A stretch of DNA of 64,000 nt from contig NZ_JALHAP010000080.1 of assembly GCF_025215095.1 (NCBI RefSeq), positions 284,520-348,519 of the forward strand. Reading direction: 5' to 3'. Made by a program: the position numbers and the translations under genes. Below, in pieces: positions 11,547 to 22,517 of the stretch; position 1 is the stretch's first letter, and the number at the start of each line of letters is the position of its first letter. This DNA is from Dryocola boscaweniae (GTDB lineage Bacteria; Pseudomonadota; Gammaproteobacteria; Enterobacterales; Enterobacteriaceae). The notes below the pieces were generated by a model that saw only the letters and a program-made list of their open reading frames with translations, made no database searches and had not been told where the DNA came from.

Positions 11547-12005
11547 CTATGTCGTTCCCGGCGCGGTATGAGACGCCGTAGTCAAGTGGAAACCAGCAAC
11601 GCGGTACGCTTTATAGCGCTCGCGGGCCAGTTGTTTTTGAGTGTCTTCGTAAGGTACGAAGTCTATCACTTCATGGAAAGCGGTGGCAAAATCTGCGAAG
11701 TGCGGCAGCAGGCTTATCAACACGTCTCGCGACGAGCTGCCGCGACGCTGCGGCCAGGCGAGTTCGACCGGCGCGCCATAACGCGGTCCTTCGCCGGCGA
11801 GATTATGCGGTACAAACGCTTGAGCGTCGCGCTGCCAGAGCGCTTCATCCAGACGGATGGCCTGCTGTTCATCAACACAAGCAATGAGCAGGCGCTTGCC
11901 TGCCCGAAAACTTTCTGCCGCAAGTGTACAGACCAACGCTTCAACGGCGCTCAGCTCACCTGAAGCGGTATCGTTGTCGAGAAGGTAGAACGTCGCGTTT
12001 TTCAT
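11547..12005 (-). CDS. holC: DNA polymerase III chi subunit
   Basis: A 152-residue protein starting MKNATFYLLDND, matching the chi subunit of the clamp-loader complex, which bridges the loader to single-strand binding protein through psi. The family motif around LLIACVDEQQAIRLDEALW and the LAWPQRR stretch are present. It is a few residues longer at the C-terminus than E. coli HolC. Placed between pepA and valS exactly as in E. coli. Confidence 0.94.
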   Translation of the reverse strand: MKNATFYLLDNDTASGELSAVEALVCTLAAESFRAGKRLLIACVDEQQAIRLDEALWQRDAQAFVPHNLAGEGPRYGAPVELAWPQRRGSSSRDVLISLLPHFADFATAFHEVIDFVPYEDTQKQLARERYKAYRVAGFHLTTASHTAPGTT

Positions 12006-12040
12006 TTTACTCGCATTTTATTGAGTCATTGGCAGCCGTA

Positions 12041-12103
12041 GAGTGGATAAACGACGCGCCATCCACCGAGTCGTGGCGGATGGCGTGGGCTTATCGCCCG
12101 ACA
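12041..12103. repeat. REP-type palindromes between pepA and holC
   Basis: Two degenerate REP units, one with GTGGATAA...CCATCCAC and one with GGCGGATGGCG...TTATCGCCCGAC, fill the 121-bp gap. They resemble the elements at 1328, 16111, 30953 and 36220. Confidence 0.65.
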
Positions 12104-12109
12104 AAAGTC

Positions 12110-12126
12110 CAGAGGGGAAACCTCTG
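12110..12126 (-). terminator. Small hairpin at the end of pepA
   Basis: CAGAGG (12110-12115) pairs with CCTCTG (12121-12126) directly after the pepA stop. There is no long T-run, so it probably gives only partial termination before holC. Confidence 0.4.
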
Positions 12127-13638
12127 TTACTCTTCGCCGTTAAAACCTGAACGGTTCAACAGGAACTGCGACAGCAGCGCAACCGGACGGCCGGTTGCGC
12201 CTTTGGCTTTGCCTGAGCGCCAGGCCGTTCCTGCGATATCCAGGTGTGCCCAGTTATATTTACGTGTAAAGCGAGACAGGAAGCAGGCTGCGGTAATCGC
12301 ACCGCCCGGACGGCCGCCAATGTTCGCCATATCGGCAAAATTGGAGTCCAGTTGATCCTGATACTCGTCGCTGATTGGCAAACGCCAGGCGCGGTCGCCC
12401 GCCTGTTCAGATGCGCTAATCAGTTCATGCGCCAGCGGATTGTGGTTAGACAGCAAGCCGGTGATGTGATGGCCGAGGGCAATCACGCAGGCGCCGGTCA
12501 GCGTTGCCACATCGATAACGACTTCCGGCTCGAAACGTTCCACATAGGTCAGCACGTCGCACAGGACCAGACGGCCTTCCGCATCGGTGTTTAACACTTC
12601 AACGGTTTGCCCGGACATGGTAGTCAGCACGTCGCCTGGACGATATGCGCGGCCACCCGGCATGTTTTCACAACCGGCCAGCACGCCGATAACGTTAATC
12701 GGCAGGTTCAGCTCTGCAACCATGCGCATTACGCCATACACGGATGCTGCGCCGCACATGTCGTATTTCATCTCGTCCATGCCTTCGGCAGGTTTGATGG
12801 AGATACCGCCGGAGTCAAACGTCAGGCCTTTGCCAACCAGCACAATCGGACGTGCGTCCGGCGCGTCGTTGCCTTTGTACTCAATGACGGACATCAGCGA
12901 TTCATTCTGGGAACCGTCACCCACCGCGAGGTAAGAGTGCATGCCCAGCTCTTTCATCTGCTGTTCGCCAATAACGCGGGTTACAACGTTTTTGCTGTAA
13001 GAATCGGCCAGTTGACGTGCCTGAGAAGCCAGATAGGCCGCATTACAGATATTTGGCGGCATATTGCCCAGATCTTTTGCCGCTTTGACACCGGCGGCAA
13101 TGGCCAGACCGTGCTGAATTGCACGTTCGCCGCTGGTTAGCTCACGACGAGTGGGAACATTAAAGACCATTTTACGCAGCGGACGACGCGGCTCGCTTTT
13201 GTTGGTTTTTAGCTGGTCAAAGCAGTAGAGCGACTCTTTTGCGGTTTCTACCGCCTGGCGGACTTTCCAGTAAGTATTGCGGCCTTTAACGTGCAGTTCG
13301 GTCAGAAAACAGACGGCTTCCATCGAGCCTGTGTCGTTCAGGGTATTAATCGTTTTCTGTATAACCTGCTTATACTGACGCTCATCCAGCTCGCGCTCTT
13401 TACCACACCCAATCAGCAGAATACGCTCGGAAAGCACATTCGGAACGTGGTGAAGCAATAAAGTCTGACCTGGTTTCCCCTCAAGCTCACCGCGGCGCAA
13501 AAGAGCGCTGATGTAGCCATCGCTGATTTTATCGAGTTGTTCGGCGACCGGGGACAGGCGACGCGGTTCAAAGACTCCCACAACGATGCAGGCACTACGC
13601 TGTTTCTCGGGGCTACCGCTTTTTACACTGAACTCCAT
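12127..13638 (-). CDS. pepA: Leucyl aminopeptidase A (PepA)
   Basis: A 503-residue M17 metallo-aminopeptidase. The dizinc site motifs are visible: [20 protein letters not shown] and MKYDMCGAA, followed by [12 protein letters not shown] with the conserved glutamate and arginine. The N-terminal third is the DNA-binding/hexamer domain; E. coli PepA also acts in Xer recombination at cer/psi sites and in repression of carAB. Length equals the E. coli protein. It is divergent from lptF, with a 278-bp gap that should hold promoters for both but in which I could not place boxes reliably. Confidence 0.97.
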   Translation of the reverse strand: MEFSVKSGSPEKQRSACIVVGVFEPRRLSPVAEQLDKISDGYISALLRRGELEGKPGQTLLLHHVPNVLSERILLIGCGKERELDERQYKQVIQKTINTLNDTGSMEAVCFLTELHVKGRNTYWKVRQAVETAKESLYCFDQLKTNKSEPRRPLRKMVFNVPTRRELTSGERAIQHGLAIAAGVKAAKDLGNMPPNICNAAYLASQARQLADSYSKNVVTRVIGEQQMKELGMHSYLAVGDGSQNESLMSVIEYKGNDAPDARPIVLVGKGLTFDSGGISIKPAEGMDEMKYDMCGAASVYGVMRMVAELNLPINVIGVLAGCENMPGGRAYRPGDVLTTMSGQTVEVLNTDAEGRLVLCDVLTYVERFEPEVVIDVATLTGACVIALGHHITGLLSNHNPLAHELISASEQAGDRAWRLPISDEYQDQLDSNFADMANIGGRPGGAITAACFLSRFTRKYNWAHLDIAGTAWRSGKAKGATGRPVALLSQFLLNRSGFNGEE

Positions 13639-13916
13639 GCACTACGCTCCTGAATCTTAAAGACAACGGCGGCGGCTACAGGCTAGAATTACAAGCTCTC
13701 GTAACTCATATCCGCTGTTGCGATGACTTCGTGTTAATCTTAACGAATGTATTTTTACGGTTTCGGCAACGTCAGTTAAATCACCCTGTAGCATCACTTC
13801 GCCGGGTAAGTTTAATCTTAGCGATGTTTTCGACGACTCAAGAGAATAAATGACGTATAAGCGATGAAACAAGCGATTTTCCTGCAAAAAGACTCGTTTT
13901 CACAGGCGTACTTAAT

Positions 13917-15017
13917 GTGATTATCATAAGATATCTGGTTCGGGAGACGCTCAAAAGCCAACTTGCGATCCTCTTCATCCTGCTGCTGATCTTCTTTTGT
14001 CAGAAGCTGGTCAGGATTCTTGGTGCGGCGGTTGACGGCGACATCCCAACAAATCTCGTTCTTTCTCTGCTGGGATTAGGCGTGCCGGAAATGGCGCAGC
14101 TTATCCTGCCTTTAAGCCTGTTTTTAGGGCTGTTAATGACGCTTGGACGGCTGTATACCGAAAGCGAAATCACGGTAATGCATGCCTGTGGTCTGAGTAA
14201 AGCAGTCTTGATTAAAGCCGCGATGATCCTCGCACTCTTCACCGGCGTGGTGGCGATGGTCAACGTGATGTGGCTTGGGCCCTGGTCTTCGCGCCATCAG
14301 GATGAAGTGCTGGCGGAAGCCAAAGCGAATCCTGGCATGGCGGCGCTTGCGCAAGGGCAATTCCAGCAGGCCACCGACGGCAACTCGGTGCTGTTTATTG
14401 AAAGCGTTGAAGGCTCCAGTTTCAAAGATGTATTCCTTGCGCAACTGCGCCCGAAGGGCAATGCGCGTCCGTCCGTGGTGGTTGCTGATTCAGGGCATTT
14501 GTCCCAGCGGGCTGACGGCTCGCAGGTCGTTACGCTCAATACCGGCACCCGTTTTGAGGGCACAGCGCTGCTGCGCGACTTCCGCATTACGGATTTCCAG
14601 GACTATCAGGCCATTGTCGGCCACCAGTCGGTAGCGCTGGACCCGGACGATGCCAGCCAGATGGACATGCGAACGCTGTGGCAAAGCGACAAACCTAACG
14701 CTCGCGCCGAGCTGCACTGGCGTATCACGCTTGTGCTCACCGTCTTTATCATGGCGCTGATGGTTGTCCCGCTCAGCGTGGTGAACCCGCGTCAGGGCCG
14801 TGTTCTGTCCATGCTGCCGGCGATGCTGCTCTATCTGGTCTTCTTCCTGCTCCAGACTTCGCTAAAGTCGAATGGGGCAAAAGGCAAAATCGACCCGATG
14901 ATTTGGATGTGGCTGGTAAACCTTGTCTATTTTGGCATCGCGCTGGTGCTAAACGTGTGGGATACGGTACCGATGCGCCATCTACGCATGCGCTTCAGCA
15001 AAAAAGGAGCGGCATAA
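13917..15017 (+). CDS. lptF: LPS export ABC transporter permease LptF
   Basis: A 366-residue inner-membrane protein that with LptG and the LptB ATPase extracts lipopolysaccharide for transport to the outer membrane. It starts with GTG at 13917 (as the E. coli gene does), then an N-terminal TM segment after MIIIRYLVRETLKSQLAI, two more TMs, a large periplasmic beta-jellyroll (about residues 130-265) and three C-terminal TMs. It ends directly against lptG. Confidence 0.97.
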   Translation: MIIIRYLVRETLKSQLAILFILLLIFFCQKLVRILGAAVDGDIPTNLVLSLLGLGVPEMAQLILPLSLFLGLLMTLGRLYTESEITVMHACGLSKAVLIKAAMILALFTGVVAMVNVMWLGPWSSRHQDEVLAEAKANPGMAALAQGQFQQATDGNSVLFIESVEGSSFKDVFLAQLRPKGNARPSVVVADSGHLSQRADGSQVVTLNTGTRFEGTALLRDFRITDFQDYQAIVGHQSVALDPDDASQMDMRTLWQSDKPNARAELHWRITLVLTVFIMALMVVPLSVVNPRQGRVLSMLPAMLLYLVFFLLQTSLKSNGAKGKIDPMIWMWLVNLVYFGIALVLNVWDTVPMRHLRMRFSKKGAA

Positions 15018-16097
15018 ATGTTTGGCGTACTCGACCGATATATCGGTAAAACCATCTTCACCACCATCATGATGACGCTGTTCATGCTGGTGTCGCTGTC
15101 GGGAATCATTAAGTTTGTCGATCAGCTAAAAAAAGCCGGGCAGGGCGAATATTCAGCGCTGGGCGCAGGCGTTTATACCGTTCTGAGCGTACCGAAAGAC
15201 ATCCAGATTTTCTTCCCGATGGCGGCCTTGTTGGGCGCGCTGCTGGGCCTGGGCATGCTGGCCCAGCGCAGTGAGCTGGTCGTTATGCAGGCTTCTGGCT
15301 TTACCCGGATGCAAATCGCGCTTTCCGTCATGAAAACCGCCATTCCGCTGGTGCTGTTGACCATGGCGATTGGCGAGTGGGTTGCTCCGCAGGGCGAGCA
15401 GATGGCGCGTAACTATCGTGCGCAGCAGATGTACGGCGGTTCGCTGCTTACCACGCAGCAGGGTTTATGGGCGAAAGATGGCCAAAACTTTGTCTATATC
15501 GAACGCGTGAAGGGCGATAACCAGCTTGCTGGCATCAGTATTTATGGCTTCACCAAAGATCGTCGCCTGCAATCCGTGCGTTATGCCGCTTCGGCGCAAT
15601 ATGACGCGGACCACAAGGTGTGGCGACTGTCGCAGGTCGATGAATCCAATCTGACCGACCCGAAACAAATTACCGGTTCTCAGATGGTCAGCGGCGAGTG
15701 GAAAACAAACCTCACGCCGGACAAACTTGGCGTGGTGGCGTTAGATCCCGATGCGCTGTCGATAAGCGGCCTGCACAACTATGTGAAATACCTCAAGTCG
15801 AGCGGGCAGGATGCAGGGCGTTATCAGCTCAACATGTGGAGCAAAATCTTTGCGCCGCTGTCGGTTGCGGTAATGATGCTGATGGCGCTGTCGTTTATCT
15901 TCGGGCCGCTGCGTAGCGTGCCGATGGGCGTGCGCGTAGTCACCGGTATCAGCTTTGGCTTCGTGTTCTATGTGCTCGACCAAATCTTTGGGCCGCTAAG
16001 CCTTGTGTATAACATTCCGCCCATCCTTGGCGCGCTGTTACCAAGCGCCAGCTTCTTCCTGATCAGCCTCTGGCTGATGATGAAACGTTCTGGTTAA
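15018..16097 (+). CDS. lptG: LPS export ABC transporter permease LptG
   Basis: A 359-residue partner of LptF with the same fold: N-terminal TM segments (MFGVLDRYIGKTIFTTIMMT...), a central periplasmic domain (about 130-265) and C-terminal TMs. Its ATG begins the base after the lptF stop, so translation is coupled. A REP pair follows. In E. coli lptG is followed by unrelated genes; here by lsrK in convergent orientation, which marks a difference in gene order. Confidence 0.97.
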   Translation: MFGVLDRYIGKTIFTTIMMTLFMLVSLSGIIKFVDQLKKAGQGEYSALGAGVYTVLSVPKDIQIFFPMAALLGALLGLGMLAQRSELVVMQASGFTRMQIALSVMKTAIPLVLLTMAIGEWVAPQGEQMARNYRAQQMYGGSLLTTQQGLWAKDGQNFVYIERVKGDNQLAGISIYGFTKDRRLQSVRYAASAQYDADHKVWRLSQVDESNLTDPKQITGSQMVSGEWKTNLTPDKLGVVALDPDALSISGLHNYVKYLKSSGQDAGRYQLNMWSKIFAPLSVAVMMLMALSFIFGPLRSVPMGVRVVTGISFGFVFYVLDQIFGPLSLVYNIPPILGALLPSASFFLISLWLMMKRSG

Positions 16098-16110
16098 ACC
16101 GGGTAAATAT

Positions 16111-16190
16111 GTCGGGTGGCGCGGTGCTTACCCGACCTACAGAACCCGAACCGTAGACCGTAGGGTGGATAAGCGAAAGCGCCATCCACC
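16111..16190. repeat. REP/BIME pair between lptG and lsrK
   Basis: An 80-bp unit: GTCGGG...CCCGAC palindrome, a linker (CTACAGAACCCGAACCGTAG core), and a second palindrome GGTGGATAAGCG...GCCATCCACC. It is nearly identical to the reverse complement of 1328-1404, linker included, differing at only a few positions. Confidence 0.85.
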
Positions 16191-16195
16191 GGCCG

Positions 16196-17767
16196 TTATC
16201 CTCTTACCAACCCCGGCGCCTGCCACATTGAAGTCGTCAGCCCGCTGTCTACAAGCGTTAGCTGATCCGCATACACCTTCATCCATTTACTTTTCATCTC
16301 GTCATAAAGCTCGCGATGTGCCTGATTGGGCGTAAATTCGCGCTGCCATTTCACCAGCCTCTCGCCGGTATCGGCCATATTATTAAACAGCCCGGCACCC
16401 ACGCCTGCAGCAATCGCGCAGCCAAGCGCCGTGGCCTCTTTTACTACCGGCACTCGCACCGGCAAGCCGGTGACATCGCTTAAAATCTGGCTCCATAGCG
16501 CGCCTTTCGAACCGCCGCCGGCAAAGACCAGAGATTCAAACTCCACGCCGGAGAAACCGGAAATCTGCTCAAGGTTACACGCCGAGACAATCGCTGCGTT
16601 CTCTTCGAGCGCGCGAAACAGCGTCGCTTTATTGCATTTTTCCGGATCGATAGAGAGATTAATAAACGACGGCGCGGCGTGATACCACTGCTTAAAATGC
16701 ATCGCGTCGGAGAAAATCGGCATCACGCCATGAGAGCCAGCCGGAACCCGCGCAGCCATATCTTCGAGCAGCGCATAAGTGTCCACGCCAAGCCTTTCGG
16801 CCAGCAGCTTTTCCTCGGCGCAGAAAGCATCCCGGAACCAGCGCATCGTCAGGCCGGTAAAGAAGCTGATAGATTCCGCCTGCACCATGTTGCTGATGAC
16901 ATGAGGATTGATGCGAATGTTCATCTCCGGATCGGTCTTAATAGCCGGGAGATTCACCACCTGCTGCCAGAACGTTCCGCCCAGTACGGCCGTTTGTCCG
17001 GCCCGCACCACGCCAAGCCCAAGGCAGCCCAGTTGCACATCGCCGCCTCCCATTACGACTGGCGTTCCCGCAAGCAGCCCGCTTTGCTGCGCGGCTTCTG
17101 GCGTTACGCCGCCTAGCACCGTGCCGGTTTCCCTGACCGGCGAAAGGATATCCGCCCGCAGCCCGGCCATATCCAGCAGCGCAGGCCGCCAGTCTCGGGT
17201 TGCCAGATCAAGCATTCCCGTCGTGCCGGCGTTGGAAGGATCAACCGCCAGCTCGCCGCTAAGCTTCGCCGCCAGCCAGTCGCTGATCATCGTGATGGTT
17301 GCCGCCTGACGATAAATATCCGGGCGGTGGTGCGCAAGCCACAGCAGGCGCGGCATGGCGCTTAACGCCAGCGTTTGCCCGGAAACGTGGTACACCTCGG
17401 ACTCAAACTGGAAATCGTGAATTTCTTTTAGCTCGCTAACTTCACGGCTGGCGCGGGCGTCCACGTTGGCGCATGCCCAAATCGGGTCGCCATTACGGTC
17501 ATAAAGGACGATGCCTTCACGCATCGAACAGCAGGAAATAGCGCTAATTGCGCCCGGCGGCAGATGCGCTTTTTGCAGCGCTTCACGGATGCACTGGCAG
17601 GCGAGCTGCCAGTTAGTATTGAGATCAAACTCCATCGAGCCGGGCACGTCGGGCACGCTCAGGTGTTTCCATTCGGCCTGGCCTGCGGCGATCTGGTGGC
17701 CCGAAGTGTCGAAGATGACGGCCCGAATGCTTCCTGTTCCGGCGTCCAGCGCTAATAGGTAACTCAT
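16196..17767 (-). CDS. lsrK: Autoinducer-2 kinase
   Basis: A 523-residue FGGY-family kinase that phosphorylates AI-2 (DPD) in the cytosol, trapping it and producing the inducer of LsrR. The N-terminal phosphate loop [16 protein letters not shown], the DWLAAKLSG stretch and the C-terminal ATP motif [17 protein letters not shown] are evident. It follows lsrR by 29 bp on the same strand, giving the lsrRK transcript. The length fits E. coli LsrK (about 530). It converges on lptG. Confidence 0.94.
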   Translation of the reverse strand: MSYLLALDAGTGSIRAVIFDTSGHQIAAGQAEWKHLSVPDVPGSMEFDLNTNWQLACQCIREALQKAHLPPGAISAISCCSMREGIVLYDRNGDPIWACANVDARASREVSELKEIHDFQFESEVYHVSGQTLALSAMPRLLWLAHHRPDIYRQAATITMISDWLAAKLSGELAVDPSNAGTTGMLDLATRDWRPALLDMAGLRADILSPVRETGTVLGGVTPEAAQQSGLLAGTPVVMGGGDVQLGCLGLGVVRAGQTAVLGGTFWQQVVNLPAIKTDPEMNIRINPHVISNMVQAESISFFTGLTMRWFRDAFCAEEKLLAERLGVDTYALLEDMAARVPAGSHGVMPIFSDAMHFKQWYHAAPSFINLSIDPEKCNKATLFRALEENAAIVSACNLEQISGFSGVEFESLVFAGGGSKGALWSQILSDVTGLPVRVPVVKEATALGCAIAAGVGAGLFNNMADTGERLVKWQREFTPNQAHRELYDEMKSKWMKVYADQLTLVDSGLTTSMWQAPGLVRG

Positions 17768-17796
17768 TGTTGACCCCGCAATTGTTTTGCGCGGGG

Positions 17797-18765
17797 TTAA
17801 TCAGCCAGAGCTAATACCGCCCGCGCGGTCTCTTCTTCCGTCACCAGGCCATTGATACGGCGACCAAGGAGCGCGGCATAAATCGCGTCCGCTTTATCTT
17901 GCCCGCCCGCCACGCCGACAATCGTCGGCAGATGCGAGAGATCATCAAGCGTCACGCCCAATAACTCACGGTGGATTTCCAGCCCTTCCACCAGTTCGCC
18001 ATCCGCTTGCAGGAAATAGCCCAGGATATCGCCCACCGCCCCTTTGCGGGCGTACATCAGTTGCTCACCTTCGCTGATATAGCCGGAGCGCAGAATGGTG
18101 GCGTCGCGCTTCTGGTTTATCGCGCCGATGCCGACGACCGCCACATCCGCAGCCATTGCCGCGAGAATGACATCCCGCACGCTCGACTCCATGCGTAAAA
18201 TTTCCGCCACCTGCGGCGAAGAGACGCGCAGCGGGGCTGGGATCATGCTAACGCTGCAGGCCGCATCAAGCTGCCCAATGCCCGTCATATACGGCCCAAC
18301 GCCGCCGGAAAGCGTCACCAGGCGAATCTGCTGCGAGCCGATAAATCCGCTCAGATGCTGCAAACAGCTCATGGTGGTTTCGCCGAAACCTACGGCCAGC
18401 AGTTGCCCCGGCTCCAGTACGCCCATCAGCGATTGCGCGGCGCCAATGCCTAAACGCGTGCTCATCGATGGCGTGTTCTGCGCAGGCAGCACGCGGGCAA
18501 TCTTTAGGTTGAACCGCTGCTGCAAGGCCGTTTCCAGCGCCAGGCAACCTTCATAACGCGAATTAATTTGTACGCGTATCACGCCTGACTGACGGCCTTT
18601 TTCCAGCAGTCGCGAAATCTTCAGGCGCGGCAGGCCGAGGCGTTCACCAATGTCATTCTGCGTTAATCCGTCGTGGTAGTAAGACCACGCCACTCGCGCC
18701 AGCAATTCTTCTTCTGCCATCGGCAGGCTGCCTAATCGCCCTTCTTCAGCTCGTTTGTCGCTCAT
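17797..18765 (-). CDS. lsrR: lsr operon repressor LsrR
   Basis: A 322-residue SorC/DeoR-type regulator. The helix-turn-helix is near residues 25-50 ([29 protein letters not shown]), followed by the sugar-phosphate-binding domain with [12 protein letters not shown]. LsrR represses both lsrRK and lsrACDBFG until phospho-AI-2 binds. Start placed at the ATG 18763-18765 (MSDKRAEEG), where family similarity begins; a longer in-frame reading into the divergent promoter is rejected. Confidence 0.94.
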   Translation of the reverse strand: MSDKRAEEGRLGSLPMAEEELLARVAWSYYHDGLTQNDIGERLGLPRLKISRLLEKGRQSGVIRVQINSRYEGCLALETALQQRFNLKIARVLPAQNTPSMSTRLGIGAAQSLMGVLEPGQLLAVGFGETTMSCLQHLSGFIGSQQIRLVTLSGGVGPYMTGIGQLDAACSVSMIPAPLRVSSPQVAEILRMESSVRDVILAAMAADVAVVGIGAINQKRDATILRSGYISEGEQLMYARKGAVGDILGYFLQADGELVEGLEIHRELLGVTLDDLSHLPTIVGVAGGQDKADAIYAALLGRRINGLVTEEETARAVLALAD

Positions 18766-18978
18766 AGGTGAACTCTTATTCAAATTTAGATCATATGTTC
18801 GAAGATGCCGGATGAGAAAATGTGAAGCGTGCGGCAAAAAGATCAATTTGTGATGCACAGGTTTTAGCCGATCTATTTAAAAATTTTGTGATCCCTGCCC
18901 GGTTGTAAATATATATCGGCGTCTACGCTTTTGAACATTATTAATGCAATTTCTCTTTTGTTCAATTGTGGAGTGAAG
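18766..18978. promoter_or_regulatory. Divergent lsrR-lsrA control region with candidate LsrR sites
   Basis: The 213-bp gap contains an inverted pair of half-sites, TTGAACA at 18931-18937 and TGTTCAA at 18959-18965, just upstream of lsrA, and further GTTCGAA/TTCAAA-type sequences near 18775-18805 by lsrR. This arrangement would suit a tetrameric repressor. E. coli lsr is also CRP-dependent; TGTGA elements occur near 18822, 18849 and 18885 but none gives a full match by eye. Operator assignment is inference. Confidence 0.55.
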
Positions 18979-20478
18979 ATGCACAACACCAACGCCGTAC
19001 TGGAAGCCTGCCATATCAGCAAACAGTTCTCGGGCGTGAGCGTCCTCAAAGACATTGATTTTGCTCTCTATGCCGGGCAGGTCCACGCGTTGCTCGGCGG
19101 CAACGGGGCAGGGAAGTCGACATTAATGAAGATCATTGCGGGCGTGGAAACCCCGGATCGCGGTGAACTGAAGGTGTATGGCAAAGCGTTTGGACGCCTG
19201 ACGCCGGGGCAGGCTCATGAGCTGGGCATCTATCTCGTGCCGCAGGAACCGATGCTATTTCCCAATCTCACCGTTCGTGAAAATATCCTCTTTCGCCTCC
19301 CCGCAAGCCGGGATGCAGACAGCCGCCTGCAGGAGAAAATGCGCCAGCTTGAGTGCCAAATTCCGTTGACTGCTATCGCCAGCACGCTGGAAGTGGCGGA
19401 TCAGCAGATGGTTGAGATCCTGCGCGGGTTAATGCGCGAGGCGAAAATCCTCATCCTCGACGAACCAACCGCCTCACTAACGCCGGGCGAAACCGAACGG
19501 CTATTTCGCCAGATTCGCGCTTTGCAGGATCTCGATGTCGGCATTGTTTTTATCTCCCACAAGCTGCCGGAGATCCGCAAAATCTCCAGCCACATTTCCG
19601 TGATGCGCGACGGTGCCGTTGTGCTGCACGGCGAAACGGCGCAGTTGCTGGATGAACAACTGATTAACGCGATGACGCCGATTAATCGCCAGCATGCGCT
19701 GAGCGACACGCAAAAGCTGTGGCTGGCGTTGCCGGGCAACCGTCGCACCGAACCGCAGGATTTTCCGGTGCTGCGCGTGGAAGAACTTACCGGTGAAGGC
19801 TTTATCGATCTGAGCTTTGAGCTGTACGCCGGTGAGATCGTGGGACTTGCAGGGCTGGTGGGTTCCGGGCGTACTGAACTTGCAGAAACGCTTTATGGTT
19901 TGCGGCCCGTACGCGGCGGCCATATTTATCTGGAAAATCGAGAAATCAGCGGCGATCGCACAAAATCACGCCTCGATCGCGGGCTTATCTACCTGCCCGA
20001 AGACCGCCAGGTTTCAGGTCTGTTTCTTGATGCGCCGATCCGCTGGAATACCGTGGCGCTTAACGAACCGAGCCTGTGGCAACAAAGCAAGCGGGAAGCG
20101 GCGGTGGTGGAACGCTATCACCGCGCCCTGGGCATCAAACTTAATAATGCCGAGCAAACGGCGCGCACGCTTTCCGGCGGCAATCAGCAAAAAGTTCTGC
20201 TGGCGCGCTGTCTGGAGGCTAATCCACTGTTGCTTATCGTCGATGAACCGACGCGCGGCGTGGACGTGGCGGCCCGGGCCGATATCTATCAATTGATCAA
20301 AAGCGTGGCGGCACAGAACGTGGCGGTGCTGATGATCTCCAGCGATCTGGATGAGTTTGTTGGTCTGGCGGATCGCGTGCTGGTGATGCATCAGGGAGCG
20401 ATGAACGGCGAGTTACGTAAGCCTTCAATTAATGTCGATCGCATGATGAACATGGCGTTTGGCGGAGGAAGCGCATGA
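18979..20478 (+). CDS. lsrA: AI-2 import ABC transporter, ATPase LsrA
   Basis: A 499-residue double-ATPase protein of the sugar ABC family. Two nucleotide-binding domains are seen: Walker [12 protein letters not shown] (about 46-56) with [14 protein letters not shown], and a degenerate C-terminal copy ([40 protein letters not shown]). The start is ATG 18979 with ribosome site GGAGTGAAG; an upstream in-frame codon lies within the operator. Stop overlaps lsrC. First gene of lsrACDBFG. Confidence 0.94.
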   Translation: MHNTNAVLEACHISKQFSGVSVLKDIDFALYAGQVHALLGGNGAGKSTLMKIIAGVETPDRGELKVYGKAFGRLTPGQAHELGIYLVPQEPMLFPNLTVRENILFRLPASRDADSRLQEKMRQLECQIPLTAIASTLEVADQQMVEILRGLMREAKILILDEPTASLTPGETERLFRQIRALQDLDVGIVFISHKLPEIRKISSHISVMRDGAVVLHGETAQLLDEQLINAMTPINRQHALSDTQKLWLALPGNRRTEPQDFPVLRVEELTGEGFIDLSFELYAGEIVGLAGLVGSGRTELAETLYGLRPVRGGHIYLENREISGDRTKSRLDRGLIYLPEDRQVSGLFLDAPIRWNTVALNEPSLWQQSKREAAVVERYHRALGIKLNNAEQTARTLSGGNQQKVLLARCLEANPLLLIVDEPTRGVDVAARADIYQLIKSVAAQNVAVLMISSDLDEFVGLADRVLVMHQGAMNGELRKPSINVDRMMNMAFGGGSA

Positions 20479-21506
20479 AAAAACTGCTGAAAAACCGCGA
20501 GCTAAGCGCGCTGCTTGCGATTCTCGCGCTGTTTGCGGTGCTGGTCGCCTTGAACCACAGCTACTTCAGCCTGCAAACGCTGAGCATGATCTTCACCAGC
20601 GCACAGATCCTGATCCTGCTGGCCGTAGGCGCCACGATGGTAATGCTGACGCGCAACATCGACGTATCGGTTGGCTCAACGGTCGGCCTGTGCGCCATTG
20701 CCGTCGGCGTGGCGTTAAACAGCGGTCATAGCCTGCCGGTGGCGATGTTGTTCGCGCTGGTCATTGGCGCGCTGGCTGGGTTCTTCAACGGCGTGCTGGT
20801 TGTCTGGCTGCGCATTCCGGCGATTGTCGCTACGCTCGGCACGCTTGGCCTTTATCGCGGCGGCATGCTGCTGTGGACGGGCGGGAAATGGATTGAAGGC
20901 CTGCCGGCGAGCCTTAAATCGCTGTCGGAACCCGTCGCGCTGGGTATTTCTCCCCTTGGCATGCTGGTGCTGTGCCTGGTCGCTGTCGCCGCCTGGATGC
21001 TGGCCAGAACAGCGTTCGGTCGCGATTTTTACGCGGTGGGCGATAACCTTGCCGCCGCCCGGCAGCTCGGCGTTGCGGTAAACCGCACGCGTCTTTTAGC
21101 TTTCACATTCAACGGCATGCTTGCGGCGACAGGCGGGATTATCTTCGCTTCGCAAATTGGTTTTGTGCCAAACCAGACCGGCAGCGGGCTGGAGATGAAA
21201 GCCATTGCCGCCTGCGTGCTCGGCGGCATTTCCCTGCTCGGGGGGACGGGCACGGTGATTGGCGCTTTCCTGGGCGCGTTTTTCCTCACGCAAATCGACA
21301 CCGTTTTGGTGCTCTTCAAGCTTCCGGCCTGGTGGAATGATTTTATTGCAGGGCTGGTTTTGCTCGGCGTGCTGGTGCTGGACGGCCGCCTGCGTCAGGC
21401 GTTGGCTCGTCATCAACGGGCGCAAAAATACAGCCGTTTTGTGCCGCCTTTACCCGGCGCAAAGAACGTTCGCGCTTTTCCCCGTAAGAAGAAGGATGTG
21501 GCGTAA
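20475..21506 (+). CDS. lsrC: AI-2 import permease LsrC
   Basis: A 343-residue inner-membrane permease of the ribose/AI-2 family with about eight to ten hydrophobic segments and the motifs [13 protein letters not shown] and [25 protein letters not shown]. Its ATG overlaps the lsrA stop (ATGA), with ribosome site GGAGGAA inside lsrA. The hydrophilic, basic C-terminal tail ([12 protein letters not shown]...) is longer than in many relatives. Confidence 0.93.
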   Translation: MKKLLKNRELSALLAILALFAVLVALNHSYFSLQTLSMIFTSAQILILLAVGATMVMLTRNIDVSVGSTVGLCAIAVGVALNSGHSLPVAMLFALVIGALAGFFNGVLVVWLRIPAIVATLGTLGLYRGGMLLWTGGKWIEGLPASLKSLSEPVALGISPLGMLVLCLVAVAAWMLARTAFGRDFYAVGDNLAAARQLGVAVNRTRLLAFTFNGMLAATGGIIFASQIGFVPNQTGSGLEMKAIAACVLGGISLLGGTGTVIGAFLGAFFLTQIDTVLVLFKLPAWWNDFIAGLVLLGVLVLDGRLRQALARHQRAQKYSRFVPPLPGAKNVRAFPRKKKDVA

Positions 21507-22517
21507 ATGACGAAACTGAAACTTAACTGGGAAGTCGCGCTGCTGCTGATTCTGGTGGCGGAGATCCTGCTGTTTGGCGCGGTGAACCCTCGCATGCTGG
21601 ACATCAATATGCTGCTGTTCAGCACCAGCGATTTTATCTGCATCGGCATTGTTGCTCTGCCGCTGACGCTGGTGATTATCAGCGGCGGTATCGATATATC
21701 GCTCGGTTCCACCATCGGCCTGTGCGCCATCGCGCTGGGCGTGATGTTGCAGGCAGGTTTCCCTATTTCGCTTGCGGTGGTTCTCACGCTCGTGGTCGGC
21801 CTGCTGTGCGGCTTGTTCAACGCCGCGCTTATTCATTACACCGGCATCAGCCCGCTGGTTATTACTTTAGGCACGCTTTATCTGTTCGGCGGCGGGGCGC
21901 TCCTGCTTTCCGGTATGGCGGGAGCGACGGGGTATGAAGGCATCGGCGGCTTCCCGGACGCGTTTACCAATTTTGCTAACCTCACGCTGCTCGGCCTGCC
22001 CATTCCGCTGGTGATGTTCGCGGTTATTACCCTGCTGTTCTGGCTGCTAACGCATCGTGCCCGTTTTGGACGGCACGTTTTCTTGATTGGGCAAAATCCT
22101 CGAGCGGCACGCTATGCGGCATTGCCGGTAAACGGCTCGCTGTACGGCGTGTACGGCATGGTGGGACTGGCCTCAGCCATTGCTGCAATCGTGCTGGTTT
22201 CCTATTTCGGTTCGGCCCGTTCGGATTTGGGGCGCGACCTGTTAATGCCTGCGCTGACCGCAGCCGTGCTCGGCGGGGCGAATATCTACGGTGGTTCCGG
22301 TTCGATTTTAGGAACGGCACTGGCGGCGCTGCTGGTGGGGTACCTGCAACAAGGTTTACAGATGGTTGGCGTGCCTAATCAGGTATCGAGCGCGTTGTCC
22401 GGTGCGCTGTTGATTGTGGTGGTCATTGGTCGTTCGGTGAGTTTGCACCGCGATTATCTCCAGGCGGCATGGCGTCGCCTGCGCGGTCACAAGAAAACTA
22501 ACGGGAGTTTGATATGA
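21507..22517 (+). CDS. lsrD: AI-2 import permease LsrD
   Basis: A 336-residue second permease subunit, homologous to LsrC, with the motifs [16 protein letters not shown] and [20 protein letters not shown]. It starts directly after the lsrC stop and overlaps lsrB by four bases. LsrC and LsrD form the membrane channel. Confidence 0.93.
   Translation: MTKLKLNWEVALLLILVAEILLFGAVNPRMLDINMLLFSTSDFICIGIVALPLTLVIISGGIDISLGSTIGLCAIALGVMLQAGFPISLAVVLTLVVGLLCGLFNAALIHYTGISPLVITLGTLYLFGGGALLLSGMAGATGYEGIGGFPDAFTNFANLTLLGLPIPLVMFAVITLLFWLLTHRARFGRHVFLIGQNPRAARYAALPVNGSLYGVYGMVGLASAIAAIVLVSYFGSARSDLGRDLLMPALTAAVLGGANIYGGSGSILGTALAALLVGYLQQGLQMVGVPNQVSSALSGALLIVVVIGRSVSLHRDYLQAAWRRLRGHKKTNGSLI

Noticed and set aside
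10242..11963. 573-codon open frame on the plus strand over valS and holC
   Set aside because: Antisense shadow of valS; His/Phe/Gln-rich translation typical of reversed GC-rich genes, no ribosome site.
13657..13887. 76-codon frame between pepA and lptF
   Set aside because: It fills the divergent promoter gap, shows no family resemblance and has no good ribosome site.
18931..18978. Upstream ATG for lsrA at 18931
   Set aside because: It lies inside the candidate operator and lacks a ribosome site; ATG 18979 has GGAGTGAAG before it.
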